A stretch of DNA of 64,000 nt, taken from Chamaecrista fasciculata (Eukaryota > Streptophyta > Magnoliopsida > Fabales > Fabaceae). The notes under the pieces were generated by a model. The model was not told the DNA's origin, did no database searches, and saw only the letters and a list, made by a program, of their open reading frames with translations. Shown here piece after piece: positions 35,401-47,252 of the stretch (the first letter of the stretch is position 1; each line of letters opens with the position of its first letter). The position numbers and the translations under genes were made by a program. The stretch is taken from the NCBI GenBank assembly GCA_003254925.1, contig QANZ01012736.1:1-64000 (forward strand), written 5' to 3'.

Positions 35401-38400
35401 TGTTATATTAACTTTTTCTGTTGGAGCCAACTAACTACCATCTTAGCACTCTAAATATGTATACATAATCCAAACCAATTCACCCAGGTAGCTTGAAATA
35501 AATGTATCACATATGTGAGTTACTGCCAGTTTGCCACATCATTATACTTTTACTCCTTTTGTTGACATAAACTGTGCATAATCAGAGTATAAGATGGTCA
35601 ACAATTTTTAAAATATTGATGGAACTATAACGCAGGACTAAAAAAAATTCTTTTAAAAGGGACCTAGTTACAAATTTTTAAACTATAGAGATCAAACTAA
35701 ACAATTGAATGAAACAATAGGGTCTAAACAAATATTTTAATTTCTATATTAAAACTTCTAAAAGCCAGACATTATAAGTACCAGAACCAGCACCTTCTGC
35801 ACTCTTAGCAGTCGTATGGCTTTGCTCTTCCAATTGCTGCAGAAGTTTAAGTGATAGCGAACGTCCTGTGCCTTCATAACTTCCCATGGGTTTAAAGAAA
35901 AAGAAACCTTCCAGTAAGTAAACTTCATCAACAGTTAACTCATAAAACTGATGAAATACATTAAATTTGATTTAATAGAAGAGAAAACAAAAATCAACTG
36001 ACAGCACAGATTACATTTTTGAAAAATCTTCTGAGCAAAAATGATAACAAATTATACCCGTTCACAGTGGATGACAGGAAGACCAAATATGGACCAAGCA
36101 AAGACTTCACTACAGGCAGTGGAATAGCAGCAGCTTCATCAACAACCAACAGCTCAACTTGAGACAGCTTTTCATGCTCATGTGGCAGTATATACTGCAA
36201 GAAATTAAAAAGCCAAAAAAGAAATTTATCAAGAATTAATTCTCCATGTGCCCTTAAAGCAATAGAAATATTGAATTATTGATTTCAAAATATTAACAAA
36301 AGGAAGCATCAGAAATGAGTTTACCTGAATTGTTTGTCTATGCTGCTTGTAAATGTTGATCCTTACTGTTGCTTTCTTGAACTCCGGATTCGTACTTTTC
36401 ACCACATCATAATCAATATGTTCCTGTTCACATAAGAAAAGGTAGTACATTTATTGTTACTACAGATTTGTTAACATTACTATGAACTGTATAGATGTAT
36501 AATAGATTAAATTTTATAAATAACTTTCAGGAATTATCAGATTTGTCTCCTCTCTGCCAATGAAGTGAAGAGGAGACTAAGAGAAGACTTCATCGAGACT
36601 CAAATCAAATATGAATTAAACATTCAGTCAATATCTAAATGACTATGAAAGTAAACAAGCATAGTAAACACTAAATACAATGAGACTGAATTTGTAGACT
36701 TGTCTCAAGACATGGCACACATTCACATAGCTAACTATCTCACAGGCTACACCTAGGCATCTAGGACATGGCCATATGTCAGTGGAATCTTTAAGTTTGG
36801 TCCTCTCATAATATGGAATTTAATTTGATTAGTTTATGATATATCTCTAATCTCTGCTTGCTCATATTATTCTCAGAAAAACAAAATGAGAACAAAGTTT
36901 TAACACTTGCTGTAAGATATTTTTAAATCAATTAGATGTTACCATGGTATTCTCATAACTTGGATACATATGCTTTTTGGGTCAGTCAACTTACAAAAAT
37001 TAGTAAATTACACTAGCATTTCCTAAGGTATAGCTAAAATACACCAATAGCTCGAAAATTACATCTCAATCCCTTGTAATTTTTATTTTTCTCAATCAAC
37101 TAAACTTTTTGTAAAAATGCATTCCTTCCTAAAATAGAATGACATCATGATCATATTAGGAATAAAATCAGAGTCTCATCTTAGAACATAACATTGACTT
37201 AACTTCCTTTATTATCATATTACAAAAAAATCACAATATCATGTTGGGCAGAAAATTATCTTCTCTGATAGAAAGTAAATTGGAAGGAAAATTTATGCAA
37301 TACAAATCCAAATGTTAGGGGGTCAAGCGTAATTTCTGAAACAAGAAACCAAGTTAATGAAGATTAGTTTAGCCAAACCTAGGGGAGTCGTGTGTAATTT
37401 AATTCAGTTAACAAATTAAACACACAAGTAATTCTGGTTCCCAAATCTTCTCAGGAAAACCTAAAAATTACCTACAACCCCTGTTCATTAACAAAAACAA
37501 ACTGCCTAATTCCTGCTGTCAGAACTTTTGCAGCTAGAAGTATCTTAGTGTAGTTAACAATGAAGCATTAACAACAGTAACTGTCACTGATGGGAGAGAA
37601 CATGTACCTTATACTCAAGTGCATGCAAACCTTTGCAAACAAATTCAAATAAGGTTTTCAAGTTCTCAGGGCTGGGTGCAGTCACAAAGATGTTTGAATA
37701 ACTACACAAAATATATATCAAAAAATTAGAAATATTATTAGAGACAAAAGAGAAGAAATACAACTAGGGGGAAGGATGAAATATTGAGATGTCCTTCAAA
37801 TTTTTTTTTTTTTAAAAAGACAGAATTGATAGCAAAGAGGGTCAAAAAATAAAAGCTATACAATCTCTACATATCAAACAGACTTCCATAAAACACCAAA
37901 CAAATAATTTTTCCCAATAGATCCTTACATGTAGAACTATCAATATATATATAAAGCACATTACCCCACAGCAGCAGCTCCAGCAATTGAAAGACCAAGG
38001 GCAGCAGATTTTCCACGGCCACGAGCAGCCAGCAAGGCAGCAGTGCTACGAAGTGTCTTGTCCAAAATTGCATCCAGAAATGTGATGACCGCTTTTCCCT
38101 ATTCAATTAGGCAGAAATGAAAAAATCTCAGCCACATATGTCCATTACATTTTCCTTAAATTGATCAATGATAGAGTCCCACATTAGAAAGCCATGGTTT
38201 ATCCATGTGGTATTTAAGGGGTCTGGTTCTTCCACTTGCAATAGCCCAGGTTTCCATCAATCAACCACAGTGGAAAATGCAAATTTGAGACAAACAAAAA
38301 ACCCTACCTGGTCCAAAGTGCAACACTTTCTAATCAAAGGTCCAACTGGGAAATCTTCATTGAGTTGATCTTTAAGGTTCTTCAGGTCCTGTTCTGATTC

Positions 38401-40581
38401 TGAGAGTCCCTCAGAGTCCTACAACATCAAAAACAAGTTTGATAAAATTTAAACAAGTATCAACCACCAGCAACATCCCAGACTGTCAACAAAAGAAGGG
38501 GAGAAGAAACAAAACCAACTATTTCTCCGATTAACAATTTTTTTTTATTATAAGATCAACATACAATCAAATATCAATGAACAATTAGACATAAACATGT
38601 ATATGAGCAAAACTAGAATATATCTAGTTACAGAAATATCAATAATAGATCCAAGAATCAGTAAGCCTCCAAGACTAACAATAACAAATTATGTATCCCA
38701 CTGAGGATCAAGACTGAAAATTAAACAGCATCACTTCCTAGCATTTACAGTAATGAAATCCCAACAAATAAGAACACCTTCCCTTTTTATGTTTGTGAAA
38801 CTATATACTAGATTTCTAAAAACTAACCAAGGTAAACTAAATATTAAAAAAACAATAAACCTACAAAAGGGAAAGTTTATGTCTTTCATATTTCATCATA
38901 TCTTAAAATTAAGAACAAGGGGAAGACCCTTAACAAATATATGCATAACAGTCCAAAGTCAACTGCATTAACCCCACCCCATCCCTGAAGAAAATGTTAC
39001 AGATATAACAAGTTTACCTCCTTAGTAGGAACAGGGGCAATAGATTTCATGTGGGATGAAATTGGTAATATGTTCAGCTCATCATCCATGACCACACATG
39101 CCTTGCATGAAGCAAGTGATAATAAGAAACGTTCATTAAAGCGCCCAGTAGCCTCAGAATGTGATTCAGTTCGAAATCGATCATGGACGTCCTGCAATCA
39201 GTGCACCACATGCAGGTTGCTTCTAATGAGATTTTAAAGTGTGAATAGAAGAGTGGTAAGTGATAATCTTATCCATTCTAACAGAATTACACATCACAAC
39301 AATTTTCATTGATAAAATACCATTTTCAAGTAGGGTACTAGAAGGACGACAGCAATACAATTATTTCTAGAGATGCACAAGCTGAAATTTAATGTTTCCA
39401 ATTACAACACGTAATTCATTACTTCTACGAGAAAATTCCATTAACATCAAATATTAGAAAGATGTCTAATATTTAATGTCAATCTTAAAAAAATACATGG
39501 CAACAGAGAAAATAGGACCTGAAATCAAATTCCTACTCCTATTGCTCAAAACCAAAAGAGAAAAAAGGAAATATATAACAATAATATCCTATTATTAACC
39601 CTTAAAAGAAAACTTTAAAGGTGAAAATAATAAAAGGATGAAGAATCAACAGTCGTACCATGACCATGGTGTACAGGCTGGTTAGAGAGGATAGAGAACG
39701 AAGTAGCAACACAATCAACCCACCTCCCTCCACTGTCTCTATTGTTCTTGCCAAGAGATTAGGTGTCAAGGCCTCAAAGTCCTACAAGGAAAGCAAAGGG
39801 TGAAACTATTTCGATACAAAAGTGGGAAGCAGAAAGATAACTGTTAAAACAAAAGGGAAAAAAAAAAGAGAGAGCTTATATAGGAAGCGATTTACCTGAA
39901 GTATACACATTCCAAAGGTATTACCAAGAATTCTTTCTGAATCCTTATATAAACAATAAGTTAATCCCCCACTTTCTACAAACAGTGAAAATGGATCAAC
40001 TTTCTCAGGATCCAAGAGACCCCTCTGCATCAACTTTTTAATCTGCTTTGCACGCTTTTTCTTATGGCTACATTCACAATCATCTTAATCAAGTTGATGC
40101 GTATTCTTGTAAATAATAATGAAAATAAAAAAATACAAGAGTAAATCATATATTATACAAACAATATTTTTCCGGCTCAAGACCAATTAATCAAATTTTT
40201 GTCAAACCTGCTAAGTTCAAGTTTGTCCTTGTAACACCATAAAACAGTTGGCCTGGATTTGATTTGAGACTTGCTAAGCATATAATGAAGATTTACAATC
40301 TGCACAAGACAGACAGCTTTAGAAACTCAAATTGTACTGATTTTCAATTCCTTCACATAAAATAAAGTTTTGCAACTCCTATCAAGTGCCGAGGAGCAAA
40401 CAATTTTAAGAAGACGAGAAAAACCAAATTACAATGTGTTTATTTGTAAATATGTGAGTGTCAGAGAACAAAAGACCTGGTCTCTGGACTTGTCACCAAT
40501 GATGACAAACATGGAGCGATGCCTTGTTTTGACACCATTCTCAATCAGTGTTCTGATCCGCTCATCCACCTTCTTCCTCAT
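29405..40581 (-). CDS. NAT10: RNA cytidine acetyltransferase (NAT10/Kre33/TmcA family)
   Basis: Twenty-six coding exons on the minus strand give 1033 residues. In order: 40477-40581, 40208-40299, 39896-40067, 39659-39781, 39018-39191, 38308-38418, 37965-38098, 37608-37701, 36325-36423, 36058-36194, 35782-35879, 34997-35120, 34826-34913, 34649-34748, 34409-34461, 33912-34088, 33780-33817, 33203-33296, 32280-32459, 32076-32184, 31910-31979, 31232-31379, 30762-30890, 30402-30527, 29802-29867, 29405-29665. The enzyme makes N4-acetylcytidine in 18S rRNA and some tRNAs, in the nucleolus, using acetyl-CoA and ATP. Visible are the helicase Walker A ARGRGKSA (284-291), Walker B VVDEAAAIP (385-393), GNAT core VRIATHPSAMRLGYGSQA (617-634) and a Lys/Arg-rich tail acting as a nuclear/nucleolar signal. 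All key motifs are intact. Length fits Arabidopsis At1g10490 (about 1028). Confidence 0.95.
29925..30242. mobile_element. Foldback MITE, copy 2 (NAT10 intron)
   Basis: Same family as 14986-15304. Shared words in the same order are ATGTCTCAATTTAGTC, GATACTAATCAAAATTTAAT, TTTTTTTGTTAAATTT, GAGACATTTATCATCTTTT and CATTAATTTACTC. It lies wholly in the intron between NAT10 exons 24 and 25. Its left end (GAGAAAATGATTTAGTCCC) is less well preserved than the right. Confidence 0.72.
33319..33557. mobile_element. Tourist-like MITE, 239 bp, purine/pyrimidine biased
   Basis: The left end GGGTATGTTTAGATTGGG and the reverse complement of the right end GGTTTTGTTTGGAAATTAG are Tourist-type termini, flanked by TTA on both sides (33316-33318 and 33558-33560). 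The left arm is A/G-rich (AAGGAGGAGAACAGAAGGG) and the right arm C/T-rich, so the whole element folds back. It sits in the NAT10 intron between exons 17 and 18. Confidence 0.75.
33596..33775. repeat. Second purine-rich Tourist-like fragment
   Basis: AAGGGCTTGTTTGGCAATTACGAGG followed by a GGAGGGGAAGGGAAGGG tract and then GGGTATGTCTGGATTGGAG repeats the left-end theme of the neighbouring MITE twice. No right terminus was found; these look like two abutting left arms or a nested copy. They fill the rest of the same NAT10 intron up to the exon 17 donor. Confidence 0.5.
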
Positions 40582-40584
40582 TCT

Positions 40585-41307
40585 CTGCTATGCGATTAAA
40601 CTGTAGTAAGTTAGCATATTTCAAGCATCTTAACCCATCAAATTGGAATTCCAGCATTGCAAACCCATTTGTACGAATTTCAATTATCCGGATAACATTA
40701 CGGCCCAATAATATGAATACAGCCAGCAGCATAAAAGGAAGCGGGGAATTTTTTTTTTTTTTGGAAGCGGGGAATTGAATCAAGGCAGACCGGGGTGATT
40801 ACCAAAAATGATTTAAATGCAGACCCATATACAGTTCAATCACTAGCATAGATTCCATTTTCAAAAAGAAGAAAAAAAAAAATACTCCAACTTATTTCCT
40901 TGAAATGAAATTCAACCAAAACCCCAGAGCAGAATCTAATGCAAGCATCACAAATGCTCGTAGGTACCATCAGTTCAAGACCCATAAACAGTCTAACCAC
41001 CATACACAGTCCAACCACATCATTGACAACCAAAAAAATAGAAAATAAAAAATGTCAGACTTATCGAATCGAATGCCTGTTGGTATTTAATCTATTTTCT
41101 CAAAACCCTTCTTTTTTCGGTTTGCTAAAGAAAGAACAACCGACGGATACAGAAACGAAGATGGAAAGAAGATAACAAAAAGAAGTAAGGGAGATTACTG
41201 GAAGCCACACCTCGAAGCAATTAGCAAAGGCGGCGGCGAGAAATGAAAGGAAAGAGGAAAACTTGAGAAATTGGAGAGGAAAGGAATGAGAGTATGAGAC
41301 CACTTAC
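40585..41307 (-). other. Probable 5' UTR intron of NAT10
   Basis: On the minus strand a donor AGC|GTAAGT lies at 41308/41307 and an acceptor CAG lies at 40587-40585, leaving only AGA before the ATG. The leader exon upstream (about 41308-41345) is GC-richer than the flanks. No coding sequence is involved. Inferred from splice signals only. Confidence 0.55.
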
Positions 41308-41345
41308 GCTCGTTTCCCGCTTCTTACAGCTTTAACAGAGAGTTA

Positions 41346-42350
41346 GGGTTTATGGAGGGCTTAACATGAGATGTGGACTGGAGACTACTATTACTGTTTG
41401 AAAAAAATTGTAGTAATTTTTAAATTCTAGCTGTTTGGTAATTTTTTTTATTGGTAATTTTAAACTTTTAAAATTTTAATAGTAATTTGTATTTGATAAT
41501 TATGTTAAAAGCATGTTTAAAATGTAAAATTATTAAAAAATGGTATATAATAATTATAGTACGTAAAAATAAATAATTCAATTGATAATACGGTCTTTAA
41601 ATGATTAAAATATACAATTTAGTTCTTAAAAAATCAAAATAATATACTTATTAATTCTTTTCATAAATTAAATAATATAATATTTCAATCTTTTAAAAAA
41701 TTAAAGAGTATATCGTTTTAAACTTTTAGTGACTAAATTATGCATTTTAATGATTGAATTATTAGTTTACTTATTAAAAGATTTTGGGTTTGTTTAGATA
41801 CTTTTTTAGAAAAAAAAAAGTGCTTCTAAATAAAAGTAAATGTGTTAGATAATTTTAAAAAAAGAATAATAAAAGAGAAACTGAAAAAAAAAATACATAA
41901 TGTTATATTTGCAAAAGTTTATGAAAAAAAAATGTATGTCTTTATATTCAGTTTGGTCTTTTATGTTTCAAAAGACTCATTAGTTTTAAATATTGATAAA
42001 ATATTTTACTTTGATCTCAAATTATTATATATGGTCACATTTCTTTCGTTTTAAATTCAAATATAATAGTCTGGAGGCATACTCTAACCTTAGTGAGCCC
42101 CCGAGACCCAACTCACCTAAACTTTCATGTACCAAAAAAAAAATTCAAATATAACAAGTTCAGAGTTCCGTGTTGTTTCAAATAGTACTTTCTCTATTTA
42201 GTTCAGATCGTCCATAAATAAGGTCAAATCGTGTCTTGAAAAATAGGTCGTTCTTTTCACGGTCAAATAAGCGAAGTTAATCATATCTCCTTCATTTCAA
42301 GTTCGAATGCTATCAGGTTAATCTTATTGATTTTTTTTTTTAGTTGAGAC
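41346..42350. other. Intergenic between NAT10 and the copia element
   Basis: AT-rich spacer that should contain the NAT10 promoter. A foldback-like stretch at 41570-41775 is listed separately. Short poly-A runs suggest old retroposed debris. No gene is seen. Confidence 0.5.
41570..41775. repeat. Degraded foldback upstream of NAT10
   Basis: TTCAATTGATAATACGGTC with AAATGATTAAAATATACAATTTAGTT on the left is mirrored by GTGACTAAATTATGCATTTTAATGATTGAATTATTAG on the right. Same style as the other TTTGGTCC/GACTAAA foldbacks, but diverged. Confidence 0.45.
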
Positions 42351-42469
42351 TGTTGAATATGTTAATATACATAACATTTATTAAGTAGGTTGTAGTTAGT
42401 AGTTGTTAGCTACATTAATTTTCAGTCTATAAATGTGTATGTAAACTTCATTTTCATCATAATTCTACA
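42351..42469 (+). repeat. 5' LTR of the copia element
   Basis: Begins TGTTGAATATG and ends AATTCTACA, with TG..CA termini. It aligns to 45253-45393 with about seven substitutions plus a 2-bp and a ~20-bp indel, implying an old insertion. Confidence 0.9.
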
Positions 42470-42481
42470 TGGTATTAGAGC
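42470..42481 (+). other. Primer-binding site of the copia element
   Basis: TGGTATTAGAGC directly follows the 5' LTR and differs by one base from TGGTATCAGAGC, the usual plant copia site complementary to initiator-Met tRNA. Confidence 0.85.
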
Positions 42482-42756
42482 CCAAACTACCTTGAAGTGA
42501 GTATTATTTCTCCTTTAATAGCATTAGGGTTCTGGATGTTAAAGGGGGTTGAGTTTTTCTCCTACTATCACTATTCAAACTCGGAGGTTGAGTTTTTCCT
42601 CCCTCTTCAGTTGTCACCGCCACCGTAGAACAGTTACCCACCATCAGATTGGCCAAACCCCGAAGTCTGCCCGTCGAAGTCCAGCCCACGCACCGTCACG
42701 CGTTGCTCGTGTTTTGCTGAACAGCACACGCCGATTGTTGTACTCGAACCACATGG

Positions 42757-45258
42757 GTGTATTTGCTGAAAATAAGAAATGAAGTTTTCTCTTGCTTTCA
42801 ATCTTTTCATAAAATGGTTTGTACTCAATTTAATGTTAAGGTACAAATTTTGCAAACTGATAATGGCACTAAGTACATGAATGCACAGATGAGGTCTTAT
42901 TTAGAACGTCATGGTATTATCCACCAAACTAGTTGTCCTTACACTAGTACCCAAAATGGCGTAGCTGAAAGAAACAACCGACACCTTCTTGAAGTAGCTC
43001 GATCCCTTATGTTCACCTTGAACTTGCCTAAACCTTATTGGGGGGATGCAATATTAGCTGCAACTTATCTTATTAACCGAATGCCTCTAAAACCACTTGA
43101 CTTTAAAAGTCCAATTGAAGTTTTAAAAGGTACCCATGAGTACATTGTTCCTCCAAAAGTGTTTGGTTGTGTCTGTTTTGTTCGTAGTAGGAATGTTGGA
43201 AAACTTAACCCTAGAGCCCTTAAGTGTGTTTTCATAGGGTGTTCTCCTACTCAAAAAGGTTATAAATGTTATCATCCTCCATTAAGAAAAACTTTTGTCA
43301 GTATGGATGCCACCTTTCGTGAGACTGAATCCTATTTTAGCACAATCCCATCACCTCTTCAGGGGGAGAATACTGTACAAGAAGAGGTGCTTCTTGATCT
43401 AGCTGATATGAGAGAGAGTGAAGTTCAGGGGGAGATGGAGGTTCTAAGGGAGATTGCTGAAAGATCAAACAGGCTGGACAGACCTGACCTTCAAACCTAC
43501 TCAAGGAGGAATCAAGATGAAAAACCTGAGGAAGTCATCATGCAATATGTCGAACCTGTTGAATCTTCTTCTACTGGTGAGGTGTCCACATTACCTGATG
43601 ACTCTCATTTGCCTATTGCTCTCAGAAAAGGAGTAAGGTCTTGTACCAAACATCCTTTATAACCTATGTCTAACTTTGTTTCTTATGATTCCCTATCTCC
43701 ATCATATAGAGCTTTTGCCTTGTCTATCTCATCTGTGTCTATTCCACATAATTGGGAGGAGGCTATTACAGATTCTAGGTGGAAGCAGGCCATGGTTGAA
43801 GAATTGAAGGCCTTGTCCAAAAATGAAACTTGGGATTTGGTCTCTCTTCCCCCTGGCAAGAAATTGGTGGGTTGTAAATGGGTCTACACTGTAAAACATA
43901 AAGCTAATGGTTCAATTGATCGATCCAAAGCTAGACTAGTTGCCAAGGGGTTCAAATAAACCTATGGAGTGGATTATCAGGAAACTTTTGCTCCGGTTGC
44001 AAAGATGAACTCAATTCCAATTTTGTTATCTTGTGCAGCTAATTTGGATTGGACTTGCATCAATTTGATGTGAAGAATGCATTCCTTCATGGAGATTTGG
44101 AAGAAGAAGTTTATATGGAGATCCCACCAGGGTTTGATAATGAGCGGAATCAAGGAAAGGTGTGTAGACTGAAGAAAGCTCTATATGGATTGAAACAATC
44201 CCCGAGAGCTTGGTTTGATAAATTGAGTAATGCCATAGCTTCCTTTGGCTATCAACAAAGCAATTCTAATCATACTCCCTTCATAAGGTGAAAAGATGGC
44301 AAACTTACCCTTATAGTCTATGTTGATGATATAATTATGACTGGAGATGATAAAGAAGAGATGTATTGGCTAAAGAGGCTATTAGCACAGAAATTTGGAA
44401 TCAAAGATCTTGGTAAACTACAATACTTCTTGGGAATTGAAGTTGCTTGGTCAGAGAAAAGAATTTTTATTTCACAGAGGAAGTATATTCTTGACCTCTT
44501 AAAGGAGACTGGCATGACAGGGTGTAAACCAATAGAATTCCCTATTGGGGGTTGGAGAATCAGTTGATAAAGAGATATCAGAGGTTAGTTGGGAAGTTTA
44601 TATATCTTTCTCATACCAGACCATACATTGCTTATGTTGTCAACTTGGTCAGCCAATTCATGCATGACCCTCGAGAATCTCATATGCAGACTGTTTTTCG
44701 CATCTTGCGGTATCTAAAGTGTAGCCCTGGGAAAGGATTACTTTTCTCCAAACATGGTCACCTCCAGATAGAAGGCTTCACAGATGCAAATTGGCTGGAT
44801 CTCTAGATGATAGGAGATCTACATCTAGATATTGTACACTCGTGAGAGGGAACTTGGTTACTTGGAGAAGTAAAAAACAGAGTGTGGTTGTTAGATCTAG
44901 TGCAGAAGCTGAATACAGAGCTATGGCACAAGAAGTTTGTGAACTCCTATGGGTGCATAAATTATTGGTAGAATTGGGCCTATTAGAAAATGAGAAGTTG
45001 TCCTTATTTTGTGACAGTAAGACTGCCATTAGTATAGCACATAACCCGATTCAGCATGATCGAACAAAACATATTGAGATTGACAGACATTTTATCGAAG
45101 AGAAAGTTACTAATGGTATCCTTAGCTTGCACTATGTGACATCAGGAGAGCAGATTGCTGATGTTTTCACTAAAGGCCTTAGCAAACAAATGTTTCATTC
45201 TCTAATTTGCAAGTTGGACATGTGTGACATCTTTCTCCAACTTGAGGGGGAGTGTTGA
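42757..45258 (+). pseudogene. Broken copia pol (partial integrase, reverse transcriptase, RNase H)
   Basis: Integrase remains from the second catalytic Asp (QTDNGTKYM) through the catalytic Glu region (NGVAERNNRHL); the zinc-binding domain and the first Asp are lost. Reverse transcriptase follows, with its active-site motif YVDDIIMTG near 44322-44348, and then RNase H to 45258. Premature stops lie at 43660, 43957 and 44289, and frame changes near 44045, 44555 and 44800. The 43660-43662 stop separates integrase from reverse transcriptase. It cannot make a working polyprotein. Confidence 0.92.
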
Positions 45259-45393
45259 ATATGTTAATATACATAGCATTTTTTGAGTAGGTTGTAGTTA
45301 GTAGTTGTTAGATGCATTAATTTTCAGAGTCTATGAATCTGTATGTAAACTTCATTTTCATGAAATAAAAATATCAGTCATCATAATTCTACA
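45253..45393 (+). repeat. 3' LTR of the copia element
   Basis: Starts TGTTGAATATG right after the polypurine tract and ends AATTCTACA. It is 22 bp longer than the 5' copy because of a TGAAATAAAAATATCAG-type insertion before the final block. Confidence 0.9.
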
Positions 45394-47252
45394 TAGACCA
45401 CCAGCAAACAAAATCAACTCGGAAGTTTATTATAAGTACATAAATTACCAATGTGAGATCTTAAACTGACAAAAAAAAATAGTATATTATTTTGTAGTTA
45501 GTATATTGTTACAGTTATATTCGCGAGTGTTTTAGATTCTGAGATATTTTTTGTTAACTTTTTTTAGTGAAATTTATAATTTTTGTTATTTATTTGTTAT
45601 TATTATTTTTTGTTTGAAAGAACATTTATTCTTAGTAAATATATCTTTTTAGTGATTATAACTTTTATGTCATTTTTTATTTTTGGTAGTATATTTAAAA
45701 TTTAAATTAGTATATTGATTTTGTAGTTGATAAATTTTAATACAATGTGAGTGTTAATCCATCGTCCTCATCCTAATCGTGTCTCTAAATGGATGAGTGA
45801 GAATATTTGATGTTTTAATAAAATAAATTTATAAAAAAAATTATTTTTTATTCTAAAATTAATTAATTTTTAAAAAATTATACATTAAAATCTAATATTA
45901 AAGAATTGTATAAAAATAACAATATTTGGATAAAAATATATACAACACATATAAAATACTTTTAAAACAATTAAATTTTTTAAAGTTAAATGAAAAAAAT
46001 AAAAAATAGGCAAATAGACCTATTTTTAAACGGGCCTATCTTACACTGTTTAAGCCCCATTTAACCGGCAGGGCAGGCTAGGTTGCACTTTGGAGGCTTC
46101 AACCATTTTAATTATACTACTCAAATTGTTATTGATAGATGTTATGTTAGACAATCAAAGTTTTTTTTTTTTTTAACAATGTCACATATATTTAACATCT
46201 ATATTATTATATCAGATAACAAAGAGGAATTAACTGATTGACACATGTCATTATTTAATGACCAAATCTTGTACTTCATTATTAAATCGTAAAAATTCTA
46301 TGAATTAAAAGACTAAAAAGTATATTTTCTCTCTAAAGAAAGAAATAGAAACAGACACCTGCATATGTAATGTTATACTGAATATTTTATACACAATTTC
46401 CGAGTGTCTGAGAAGTTATGACGCCAACTGAATTTCAAATTTAGGAATAACCCTCCGAAACAAGGGATTTTAATTCAAATAACCAATGCTCAAAGTGACA
46501 AATACATGTGCATAGAAGTGGTGCGGGAAGCAATACAACAAAAACAAGTAAGTGGAGTGAAATAATAATGATCATCTGAATGTATACCGCAACTGTACAT
46601 GTCTGATATGAGAGAATGCCCACGAAGCAAAGCGAGAAGTGTACCCAATAGCTATAATACATGAACAATCATGTAGAGGATTAAAGCAGACATACACTAA
46701 ATAGAAATATAACACATGAGAAATGCAATTTCATATGTGGATGTACAAGAAACAGCTATACACTTTTGATGGTGAAAAAAGGGGGGGAATAGAAACTAAA
46801 GGGACATCTTCCTAACCTCAAAACTGACATTAACGAATCATAACTACTACCTACTCGCCTCGTAAACCCTCCCTTCCCTCCCGCCAGCACAAAAATAAAC
46901 CAAAAAAAAATAGAGCTAGAGAAAAGAAAAACTAAGTTGAAAAAACTAAACTAGAATGGTATTTCCTAGAATAAGCCATACAATTGGCCTAATGCACAAC
47001 ACGCAGGTTTTTGCTCGTCCAAGAATTAAGAAACTCCTCAAATTATCAAAAACGAACTAACCTTAAAATTTTTCATGTCGGCCTTCTTTTCCCCTTCCTT
47101 TGGGTAAGAACTACTCACAATGACTTGCAATACCAATCCCTTGCTGTTTTTCACGCCAGCATGTCAAGTCTGAAACCGTTTTCCAGTTGGACGCAGCCGG
47201 CTTCCATGGAAAAAGCTTAGACATTGAGATGATTTAGGGTAGAAATTGTGTC
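45394..47252. other. Intergenic and 3' UTR of the spatacsin-like gene
   Basis: AT-rich DNA from 45394 to about 46400. From there to 47252 composition is closer to transcribed sequence, so it probably holds the 3' untranslated region of the minus-strand gene. No further gene is seen. Confidence 0.5.

Larger units (their letters stand above)
42351..45393 (+). mobile_element. Decayed, internally deleted Ty1/copia retrotransposon with short LTRs
   Basis: Two LTRs of 119 and 141 bp bound the element. A primer-binding site TGGTATTAGAGC (initiator-Met tRNA type) follows the 5' LTR. A polypurine tract GAGGGGGAG precedes the 3' LTR. The pol order integrase, reverse transcriptase, RNase H identifies copia. 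Gag, protease and the start of integrase are missing, and the remainder is broken by stops and frame changes. The flanks GAGAC and TAGAC could be a 5-bp target duplication with one change. It lies between NAT10 and the spatacsin-like gene. Confidence 0.92.

Noticed and set aside
47011..47220. Plus-strand 69-residue frame downstream of the spatacsin-like gene
   Set aside because: Lies in the probable 3' UTR of the minus-strand gene and resembles nothing known.
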